Source: Geojedonia litorea (GTDB lineage Bacteria; Bacteroidota; Bacteroidia; Flavobacteriales; Flavobacteriaceae). From it: a stretch of DNA of 64,000 bases. The stretch covers positions 682,001 to 746,000 of the forward strand of contig NZ_JBHSGP010000014.1 of NCBI RefSeq assembly GCF_042654525.1. Direction: 5' to 3'. Below are positions 9,032 to 15,095 of this stretch, one piece after another (positions within the stretch are counted from its first letter, which is position 1; the number at the start of each line of letters is the position of its first letter). The notes beneath the pieces are model-generated. The model did no database searches and was not told where the DNA came from. It saw only the letters and a list, made by a program, of their open reading frames with translations. Position numbers and translations under genes: made by a program.

Positions 9032-9047
9032 TGTTCCACGTGAAACA
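9032..9047 (+). promoter_or_regulatory. parS site (ParB/Spo0J binding), left copy
   Basis: The 16 bases TGTTCCACGTGAAACA are identical to the classical parS sequence bound by ParB/Spo0J. The site lies 48 bases before the mnmG start codon. An exactly inverted copy lies just beyond the mnmG stop (10977-10992). ParB bound here would load SMC and help segregate the origin region. No parA/parB genes are in the window. Confidence 0.88.
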
Positions 9048-9095
9048 TTTTATTTGTTTTTGAGAAAAAATTAAAGGTAATAACACTCGTTTTAT

Positions 9096-10967
9096 ATGTT
9101 TAATGAAATTTATGATGTTGTTGTAGTTGGTGCTGGGCATGCTGGAAGTGAAGCGGCTGCAGCCAGCGCAAATATGGGTTGTAAAACACTTCTTATTACC
9201 ATGAATTTGCAAAACATCGCTCAAATGTCCTGCAACCCAGCAATGGGTGGCATCGCGAAAGGACAAATTGTTAGAGAAATTGATGCTCTTGGAGGTTATA
9301 GCGGAATTGTGAGTGATACTTCAGCGATTCAATTTAAAATGCTTAACAAATCTAAAGGTCCGGCAATGTGGAGCCCAAGGGTTCAAAGTGACAGAATGAG
9401 GTTTGCCGAAGATTGGAGGATGATGCTTGAAAACACACCAAACCTTGATTTTTATCAAGAAATGGTTTCAGGTCTTGTTATAGAAAATCACAAGGTTGTG
9501 GGTGTAAAAACTTCACTGGGTGTTAAAGTCAAGGCTAGAACAGTTGTATTAACCAATGGCACGTTTTTAAATGGCCTCATACATATTGGTGACAAGAATT
9601 TTGGTGGTGGAAGAGCGGGTGAAAAGGCCGCTACTGGTATAACCGAACAATTAGTTCAATTAGGGTTTGATTCTGGTAGAATGAAAACTGGAACACCACC
9701 AAGGGTAGATGGGCGTTCATTGGATTATACCAAAATGACTGTTCAGCCAGGTGATGAAATACCTGAAAAGTTTTCGTATTCTGATGTTACGAAACCACTT
9801 CAAAAGCAACGCGATTGTCACATGAGTTATACTAGTCCAGAAGTTCATGATTTGCTACGAGAAGGGTTTGATAGATCGCCAATGTTTAATGGGCGAATTA
9901 AGAGTACTGGACCAAGATATTGTCCTTCAATTGAGGATAAGATTAATCGTTTTGCAGATAAGGATAGACATCAATTATTTGTAGAGCCTGAAGGCTGGAA
10001 TACAGTCGAGGTTTATGTAAACGGGTTTTCTACCTCACTTCCAGAAGATGTGCAATTTAAGGCATTGAGATCTGTTGCTGGGTTTGAAAAGGTCAAATTT
10101 TTTAGACCAGGTTATGCTATAGAATACGATTATTTCCCGCCAACCCAATTAAAGCACACATTAGAAACTAAATTGGTTGAAGGATTGTTTTTTGCTGGGC
10201 AAATCAATGGAACAACTGGATATGAAGAGGCGGCTTCTCAAGGTTTGATGGCTGGAATAAATGCGGCCTTAAAAGTTCAGGAACGCGAAGAATTTATATT
10301 AAAGCGAAACGAAGCATATATAGGTGTTTTAGTGGATGACTTAATTACTAAAGGTACAGAAGAACCTTATAGAATGTTTACCTCTAGAGCTGAATATCGA
10401 ACCCTTTTGCGTCAAGACAATGCTGATTTTAGATTAACACCAAAAGGATACACGCTTGGTTTAGCTAGTGAAAAAAGATTGCGACGCATGGAAGAAAAGC
10501 AATCTAAGTCAGATTCTTTTGTAGAGTTTTTTAAAGAAACTAGCGTCACTCCAGAGGAGATTAATCCAATTTTGGAGGGAAATGATTCGGCGCCTGTCAA
10601 TCAATCCGGAAAGTTGTTTAAGATATTTTCTAGGCCTAATATTTCAATGGATGATGTGCGCAAGGTTGTAGCAGTAGAGACCTATATTCAAGAGCATGAA
10701 TTAGATAAAGAAGTTATTGAACAGGCAGAAATTCAAGTTAAGTACTCAGGGTATATAGACAAAGAAAAGAACAATGCCGACAAATTAAATAGACTTGAGG
10801 ACATTAAGATTCCTTCAAATTTTGACTATTCAAAAATAAAATCTATGAGTTTTGAAGGAAGGGAAAAGTTAAATAAGATTAAACCTAGAACCATTAGTCA
10901 AGCATCAAGAATTAGTGGGGTTTCTCCAAGCGATGTGTCTGTGCTTTTGGTTTATATGGGGAGGTAA
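9096..10967 (+). CDS. mnmG: tRNA uridine-5-carboxymethylaminomethyl(34) synthesis enzyme MnmG
   Basis: MnmG (GidA), 623 residues, the FAD-dependent partner of MnmE that installs the carboxymethylaminomethyl group on U34 of certain tRNAs in the cytosol. The FAD-binding dinucleotide motif GAGHAG is at residues 12-17. The conserved SCNPAMGGIAKG segment is near residue 46, GTPPRVDGR near 200, and a full-length C-terminal helical domain ends at residue 623. The gene is flanked by two parS sites. It starts after a 106-bp gap from ybeY carrying its own promoter. Location near parS agrees with the frequent placement of gidA close to replication origins. Confidence 0.98.
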   Translation: MFNEIYDVVVVGAGHAGSEAAAASANMGCKTLLITMNLQNIAQMSCNPAMGGIAKGQIVREIDALGGYSGIVSDTSAIQFKMLNKSKGPAMWSPRVQSDRMRFAEDWRMMLENTPNLDFYQEMVSGLVIENHKVVGVKTSLGVKVKARTVVLTNGTFLNGLIHIGDKNFGGGRAGEKAATGITEQLVQLGFDSGRMKTGTPPRVDGRSLDYTKMTVQPGDEIPEKFSYSDVTKPLQKQRDCHMSYTSPEVHDLLREGFDRSPMFNGRIKSTGPRYCPSIEDKINRFADKDRHQLFVEPEGWNTVEVYVNGFSTSLPEDVQFKALRSVAGFEKVKFFRPGYAIEYDYFPPTQLKHTLETKLVEGLFFAGQINGTTGYEEAASQGLMAGINAALKVQEREEFILKRNEAYIGVLVDDLITKGTEEPYRMFTSRAEYRTLLRQDNADFRLTPKGYTLGLASEKRLRRMEEKQSKSDSFVEFFKETSVTPEEINPILEGNDSAPVNQSGKLFKIFSRPNISMDDVRKVVAVETYIQEHELDKEVIEQAEIQVKYSGYIDKEKNNADKLNRLEDIKIPSNFDYSKIKSMSFEGREKLNKIKPRTISQASRISGVSPSDVSVLLVYMGR

Positions 10968-10976
10968 TTTTTAAAT

Positions 10977-10992
10977 TGTTTCACGTGGAACA
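10977..10992 (-). promoter_or_regulatory. parS site (ParB/Spo0J binding), right copy
   Basis: TGTTTCACGTGGAACA on the plus strand is the exact reverse complement of the left parS copy at 9032-9047, so it is a perfect parS in the opposite orientation. It starts nine bases after the mnmG stop codon. The two sites bracket mnmG, 1.93 kb apart. Confidence 0.88.
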
Positions 10993-11059
10993 CTTTGAAT
11001 TCGTTTTTGGCTTTAAAGAATCTTCTTGTTAAATCTGCAAAAAACTCGAACAAAACTAA

Positions 11060-11917
11060 ATGAAAGACAAAGACGTGTTTTTAACGGTTAAGGACCATTC
11101 GGTTTCCGGAGAAGAATTTCAGTTAGTTTTCAATGAAGAAGGAGATATGTTGGAAACAGTTCCGAGGCCTTCTTTAGACAAATTACCGGAGTATTATAAA
11201 AGTGAAGATTATATTTCACATACTGACAATAGACGAAATTTTCTTGAAATCGTTTATCAAATCATCAAATCATTTGCTTTAAAAAGAAAACTTAAACTTA
11301 TTAATTCTTTGAATAAGGGAAAAGGAAACTTGCTTGATGTTGGTTGCGGGACAGGCGACTTTTTAAAAGTTGCTCAGCAAAATGGTTGGCAGATAACAGG
11401 AATTGAACCTAATGATAAAGCACGTTCAATGGCAAAAGCTAAAACTAAATCTAAGATTCTAGATTCTCAAGAACTATTTAAGTTGAATCCCGAATGCTTT
11501 GATGTGATTTCATTATGGCACGTTTTTGAGCATCTTCCTAATCTTGAAGAACATTTAGTGCAATTCAATAAATTACTTAAACCAAACGGGACCTTAATCA
11601 TAGCAGTGCCAAACTACAATAGTTATGACGCCCAATATTACAAAAGCTTTTGGGCGGCTTATGACGTGCCGCGACATTTATGGCATTTTTCAAAAAGGGC
11701 AATTACTAGATTGGTAAAGACTGAAAAAATGGAAGTGTCTAAAATTAAACCAATGGTTTTTGATTCGTATTATGTGAGTTTGCTTTCCGAAAAACTTAAG
11801 GGAGGTGTCATGAAAACAATAAAAGCATTTTGGATAGGTTGGCGTTCAAATGTCAATGCAAAGCGTACAGGAGAGTATTCCTCATTGATTTATATAATAA
11901 AAAGGGCTAAAACTTAA
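11060..11917 (+). CDS. Class I SAM-dependent methyltransferase
   Basis: A 285-residue methyltransferase. The glycine-rich SAM motif LLDVGCGTGDF is at residues 91-101, an acidic ribose-binding position follows in GIEPN (about 112-116), and DVISLWHVFEHL (about 150) is the motif that typically precedes the catalytic region of the Methyltransf_11/UbiE-like group. The first 85 residues form an extra N-terminal region. The substrate is unknown. The CFEH-type motif and conserved flanks (VPRHLWHFS near 205) resemble methyltransferases of cell-envelope or polysaccharide metabolism as well as quinone enzymes. It follows mnmG by 92 bp and ends in a terminator-like hairpin. Confidence 0.85.
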   Translation: MKDKDVFLTVKDHSVSGEEFQLVFNEEGDMLETVPRPSLDKLPEYYKSEDYISHTDNRRNFLEIVYQIIKSFALKRKLKLINSLNKGKGNLLDVGCGTGDFLKVAQQNGWQITGIEPNDKARSMAKAKTKSKILDSQELFKLNPECFDVISLWHVFEHLPNLEEHLVQFNKLLKPNGTLIIAVPNYNSYDAQYYKSFWAAYDVPRHLWHFSKRAITRLVKTEKMEVSKIKPMVFDSYYVSLLSEKLKGGVMKTIKAFWIGWRSNVNAKRTGEYSSLIYIIKRAKT

Positions 11918-11931
11918 TTTTAGGCTTTTTT
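11898..11931 (+). terminator. Probable intrinsic terminator after the methyltransferase
   Basis: AAAAAGGGCTAAAA pairs with TTTTAGGCTTTTTT, with one internal mismatch, around a five-base loop, and a T-run follows. The stop codon of the methyltransferase lies inside the hairpin. Confidence 0.55.
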
Positions 11932-12097
11932 ACAGCCGAATAATTCTTAAATGGACCTTTATATAACCTTTGTTTTTTAAGGGTCTTAAATTGGTCAATA
12001 ATTGAATGGTTTTGTATAGCCATAAGTTATTAAAATAGAAAATACGATATATTATAGCTATAGATTAATAAATAGCTAAAATTCTTATACACTTTCA

Positions 12098-12105
12098 TAC
12101 ATTTG
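12098..12105 (+). promoter_or_regulatory. Probable -7 promoter element of the OmpH-like gene
   Basis: TACATTTG fits the TAnnTTTG consensus and lies 23 bases before the start codon. No convincing TTG is found at the expected upstream distance, so the -33 element is weak or absent. Confidence 0.45.
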
Positions 12106-12128
12106 CAAAAATTTTAAAATTTCCTATA

Positions 12129-12647
12129 ATGAAAAAAAACAGCATCTTCGTTTTACTTGTATTGATTTTAGCTTCTTGCCAAAATCAATCTAAAATTGGA
12201 TTTATTGACAATGGTAAAATGATTAACGAATATCAAGAGAAAAAGGATATCGAAGAAAAGTTCACCAAAAAAGAACAAGCATTTCAGTTAAAAACTGATA
12301 GTATCGGGAAGGCGTTTCAATTAGAAGCTCAAGACTTTCAATTAAAACTAGCGTCTCTTTCACAAAGTAAACAACAGGAGCAGTATCAGGTATTGGGTCA
12401 AAAACAAAAAATGCTGCAGCAACAAATACAGTTTGAGCAACAACAAATACAACAGGCCTATCAAACAGAAATAGATTCGGTTATTACAAAAGTGAAGAGC
12501 TTTGTTAAAGATTATGGAAAGAATAATGGTTATACTTATATTTTAGGGACAAGTGACAATGCAGCATCGGTTTTATATGGAGCTGAAGAGCTTGATCTTA
12601 CCCAAGAAATAATCGATGCTTTAAATGCTAATTACAAAAAGAACTAA
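12129..12647 (+). CDS. OmpH/Skp-family periplasmic chaperone-like lipoprotein
   Basis: A 172-residue lipoprotein. The signal peptide ends in a lipobox with Cys17 (LILASC), and the mature part has the OmpH/Skp pattern: a short strand (IGFIDNGKMINEYQ), a long Gln/Lys-rich helical hairpin (about residues 42-125) and a returning C-terminal strand (YTYILGTSDNAASVLYG) followed by a helix. Skp proteins bind unfolded outer-membrane proteins in the periplasm. The lipid anchor is usual for some Bacteroidota paralogues and would tether the tentacle-like chaperone to a membrane. It stands alone, with its own -7 element upstream and a hairpin downstream. Note that this phylum often encodes several OmpH paralogues. 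Confidence 0.85.
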   Translation: MKKNSIFVLLVLILASCQNQSKIGFIDNGKMINEYQEKKDIEEKFTKKEQAFQLKTDSIGKAFQLEAQDFQLKLASLSQSKQQEQYQVLGQKQKMLQQQIQFEQQQIQQAYQTEIDSVITKVKSFVKDYGKNNGYTYILGTSDNAASVLYGAEELDLTQEIIDALNANYKKN

Positions 12648-12680
12648 TTATGTTTTTTACTTAATCTGTACAAAAATAAA

Positions 12681-12711
12681 AGCCTCCGCTAATTAGGTGT
12701 TAACGGAGGCT
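12681..12711. terminator. Hairpin between the OmpH-like and DUF6438 genes
   Basis: AGCCTCCG pairs perfectly with CGGAGGCT around a 15-base loop, extended by a few A:T pairs. It lies 33 bases past the plus-strand stop and 65 bases past the minus-strand gene end. There is no strong T-run, so termination would be less efficient than at the other hairpins in the window. Confidence 0.6.
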
Positions 12712-12775
12712 AAACAATAAAAGTTAAACCCTCATTTAATTTCTTTTATCTGTTTATTTTACAGCTTGTAATTTG

Positions 12776-13168
12776 CTACAAACTTTTTATTATTGATTTA
12801 AATAACTGGTCGAGCTCTAAAAGACTTCCACTTATCCTATTTGATTGATAAACAATACGTTTGCCCTTAAATTTTAATAAACGCAATGGTTTTTTTCGCT
12901 CTCTAATACCTCCAATATCTTCGGTACTCATTTTAGATAGTAATAAATCTAAATGTTTAAGAGCCTCCATTGACAAATACATTTTGTGAACACCTATTTT
13001 TTCAACATTTTCAATACCTTTATAAATAACTCTTCCATCTTTAAAAATCCAAAGATCATACACTGGACACGCAGCCAAACACCTTCCATTTGATAAACTC
13101 AAAAAGGCATCGCTAGTGTTGTATACTTCTTTTTCTTTTTTCACAAAATATGATGTCAATAAAGTCAT
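12776..13168 (-). CDS. DUF6438 domain protein
   Basis: A 130-residue protein built around the DUF6438 pattern: a GRCLAACPVYDLWIF segment (two cysteines separated by a short loop followed by PVY) with GRVIYKG after it, about residues 28-52. It then has mixed strands and helices. The first residues lack a clear signal peptide, whereas many family members are exported, so a longer start or a cytosolic form are both possible. Function is unknown. It is a minus-strand single gene, divergent from the sigma-factor locus across a 361-bp intergenic region. Confidence 0.7.
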   Translation of the reverse strand: MTLLTSYFVKKEKEVYNTSDAFLSLSNGRCLAACPVYDLWIFKDGRVIYKGIENVEKIGVHKMYLSMEALKHLDLLLSKMSTEDIGGIRERKKPLRLLKFKGKRIVYQSNRISGSLLELDQLFKSIIKSL

Positions 13169-13183
13169 AAGATCTTTCTTGAT

Positions 13184-13212
13184 TTGTTTGTTTTAATAAG
13201 CTAGTAAATTTG
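13184..13212 (+). promoter_or_regulatory. Promoter-like element, distal, upstream of sigma gene
   Basis: TAAATTTG at 13205-13212 fits TAnnTTTG, with TTG at 13184-13186 (18-base spacer). An alternative TTG at 13179-13181 gives a 23-base spacer. It would start transcription near 13218. Confidence 0.5.
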
Positions 13213-13244
13213 CGCCAAAGACTTACTGATTTGGGGGCGATGCT

Positions 13245-13273
13245 TTGACGCAAATTCTCTAACTATAAATTTG
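13245..13273 (+). promoter_or_regulatory. Promoter-like element, proximal, upstream of sigma gene
   Basis: TAAATTTG at 13266-13273 with TTG (within TTTGAC) at 13245-13247 and an 18-base spacer. This is the best-formed promoter in the gap. It would transcribe both arms of the inverted repeat into the sigma/FecR mRNA. Confidence 0.55.
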
Positions 13274-13444
13274 TCCTTTTGTTCGGACCCTATCAAAGTA
13301 TTCCAAAATGGTCTAGACAATCAGATCTTACAACCATTGAATATGTTGATATTCATTTAAAATAACAGTAGGCTAAATGTAAACTTGAAATTTGGGGCAA
13401 GTAACCAGAAGCTTTTATTGGGGCTTAAAGCTCCCGGTTTATAT

Positions 13445-13480
13445 ATAAAACAGTTGGTTTGTATTTTACCCTACTTTTTT
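13445..13480 (+). repeat. 36-bp inverted repeat, left arm (flanks sigma gene)
   Basis: The arm begins ATAAAACAGTTGGTTTG and ends CCCTACTTTTTT. Its reverse complement is found without any mismatch at 14043-14078. The arms lie on either side of the complete ECF sigma gene, 562 bp apart. No flanking target-site duplication was seen. Confidence 0.95.
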
Positions 13481-13529
13481 ATTTAAATTTTTTAAATTTG
13501 ATGTTTAAGCCATATACCATTAGGCGCAT

Positions 13530-14042
13530 ATGAATAACAACACCAAATCTGTTTGCGAGGAATTAACATATAAGTATATTTTTGATTCCTACTCCAAAAC
13601 ACTATTTAATTTTATTTATTACAAAGGAGGCGATACTCAACAGGCTGAAGATATTGTACAAGATGCCTTTATAAAACTTTGGGACAATTGCTCTAGTATT
13701 ATATATGAAAAGGCAAAGTCGTATTTATTTACTGTAGCTAGAAATTTATTTTTAAATCAGGTAGCGCATCAAAAAATAGTATTGCAACATCAATCTCACT
13801 CTTCAAATGATAGAACGAATGAAACACCACAATTTTTATTAGAAGAGAAAGAATTCATGGTTAAACTCAAAAAAGTAATTGCGGATCTACCAGAGAAACA
13901 GAGAGAAGTATTTTTATTAAGTAGAATAGATAAGAAAAAATATTCTGAAATATCCGAACTATTAGATATTACAGTTAAAGCTGTTGAAAAGCGTATGAGT
14001 CAAGCACTTGTAATATTAAGAGACAAATTAGGGGATATTTAA
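13530..14042 (+). CDS. ECF-type RNA polymerase sigma factor (FecI-like)
   Basis: A 170-residue sigma-70 family ECF sigma factor. Region 2 spans about residues 15-85, with the typical AEDIVQDAFIKLW stretch near 38-50. Region 4 spans about 110-165, with PEKQREVFLLSRIDKKKYSEI as the start of its helix-turn-helix. It would direct core polymerase to the promoters of the downstream anti-sigma/TonB-receptor system or their targets. It is followed by FecR and an STN-domain TonB receptor, the classical cell-surface signalling set. The gene lies exactly between two perfect 36-bp inverted repeats; its stop codon abuts the right arm. The start is the first ATG after the upstream promoter-like elements. 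Confidence 0.93.
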   Translation: MNNNTKSVCEELTYKYIFDSYSKTLFNFIYYKGGDTQQAEDIVQDAFIKLWDNCSSIIYEKAKSYLFTVARNLFLNQVAHQKIVLQHQSHSSNDRTNETPQFLLEEKEFMVKLKKVIADLPEKQREVFLLSRIDKKKYSEISELLDITVKAVEKRMSQALVILRDKLGDI

Positions 14043-14078
14043 AAAAAAGTAGGGTAAAATACAAACCAACTGTTTTAT
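14043..14078 (-). repeat. 36-bp inverted repeat, right arm (between sigma and fecR)
   Basis: This arm is an exact reverse complement of 13445-13480. It starts at the base after the sigma stop codon and ends two bases before the fecR start codon. If both arms are in one transcript, the fecR initiation region would border a 36-bp double-stranded stem. Confidence 0.95.
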
Positions 14079-14080
14079 TA

Positions 14081-15025
14081 ATGAAAGAACATTCAAAAAT
14101 GGAGAAATTTAACCAAGATAGTACGTTTTTGGCAAGATGGATTTCGGGAGACCTAACCCCCGAAGAGCTAAAAGCGTTTAAAGCATCTAAAGACTATCCA
14201 GTTCTTAATAAAATTAATGAAGCCTCTCAAAACTTAGAAAGCCCTAAATTTGATGAACAAGCCTTATTTAACCGAATAAAAGAACAACTTAAAGATCGTC
14301 TTCCCCAAACCAAAGTAGTAAAGCCTTTCCCAAATTGGGCTTATGCTGCTGCGGCATCTGTGATTATTGCATTTGGATTATTTTATGTTTTGAATACAAC
14401 ATCACATTACCAAACCTCTTTTGGAGAACAATTAGCAGTGGTGCTACCAGATAATTCCAATGTACAACTTAATGCCAATTCACAATTAGATTTTAAATCT
14501 CGAAACTGGAAAAATAATAGAGAATTAAATCTAGAGGGTGAAGCCTTTTTTGATGTCGAAAAAGGACAATCATTTAAAGTATATACAGACGAAGGTTTAG
14601 TTGAAGTTCTCGGTACAGAATTTAATGTAATCTCTAGAGCGCAATATTTTGAAGTGCGTTGCCAAGAAGGAAGTGTTAGAGTTACAAGTAGTTCCACAAA
14701 TGATGAAGTCGTGCTCGCTCCTGGTGATGCTGTTAGAATCGTTAACAAAACGCTTGAACAATGGACCTACAGTGTAGACGAACCAAACTGGTTATTAGGT
14801 GAAAGTACGTTTCATAACACGCCATTGTCGCAAGTTGTCATTTCATTACAGAACCAATTTAAAGTTAAATTTGACGTTTCCAAGATAGATTTAAACAGCC
14901 GTTTCACAGGCGGTTTTACTCATAAAGATTTAAACCTTGCCTTGAAAACCGTTATGACACCTATGGAAATTAGATACACTTCTGGAGGTAACAACACAAT
15001 TATTCTTTCTAATCCTAACAAGTAG
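14081..15025 (+). CDS. FecR-family anti-sigma factor
   Basis: A 314-residue inner-membrane anti-sigma regulator. A cytoplasmic N-terminal region (about 1-84) binds the sigma factor. One membrane segment follows (about 86-104), then the periplasmic FecR domain (about 110-205, including LNANSQLDF and VEVLGTEFNV) and a C-terminal DUF4974 domain (about 240-310) that contacts the receptor STN domain. In this family, ligand capture by the partner TonB receptor relays a signal through FecR to release or activate the sigma factor. The ATG at 14081 directly follows the right repeat arm; MEKFNQ at 14099 is an alternative start. Spacing to the receptor gene is 70 bp. Confidence 0.92.
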   Translation: MKEHSKMEKFNQDSTFLARWISGDLTPEELKAFKASKDYPVLNKINEASQNLESPKFDEQALFNRIKEQLKDRLPQTKVVKPFPNWAYAAAASVIIAFGLFYVLNTTSHYQTSFGEQLAVVLPDNSNVQLNANSQLDFKSRNWKNNRELNLEGEAFFDVEKGQSFKVYTDEGLVEVLGTEFNVISRAQYFEVRCQEGSVRVTSSSTNDEVVLAPGDAVRIVNKTLEQWTYSVDEPNWLLGESTFHNTPLSQVVISLQNQFKVKFDVSKIDLNSRFTGGFTHKDLNLALKTVMTPMEIRYTSGGNNTIILSNPNK

Positions 15026-15095
15026 GTTTATATTACCAATTAATTTTAGTAATATTATCTTAAATTTAAATATTGTTTGGATTAATTGGGAGTAA

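Larger units (their letters stand above)
13169..13529. other. 361-bp divergent intergenic region with long leader upstream of the sigma gene
   Basis: This gap separates the minus-strand DUF6438 gene from the plus-strand ECF sigma gene. It contains two plus-strand promoter-like elements (13184-13212 and 13245-13273) and the left arm of a 36-bp inverted repeat (13445-13480). A third -7-like TAAATTTG lies at 13493-13500, 29 bases before the sigma start. The first two would give leaders of roughly 250-310 nt that include the repeat arm; the third would give a transcript without it. I see no open reading frame of note and no tRNA-like fold. Confidence 0.6.

Noticed and set aside
9001..9100. oriC at the mnmG upstream region
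   Set aside because: parS sites alone do not define oriC. No cluster of DnaA boxes (TTATCCACA-like) was seen in the 106-bp gap, and dnaA is not in the window.
13274..13289. Small hairpin GTCC/GGAC as a riboswitch or tRNA-like fold
   Set aside because: The stem is only four base pairs with no conserved riboswitch core nor a T-loop motif.
13445..14078. Inverted repeats around one gene as the ends of an insertion sequence
   Set aside because: The enclosed gene is a clear ECF sigma factor, not a transposase, and no short target-site duplication flanks the arms (left flank ends TTTAT, right flank starts TAATG). The right arm also fits exactly between the sigma stop and the fecR start in a conserved gene order.
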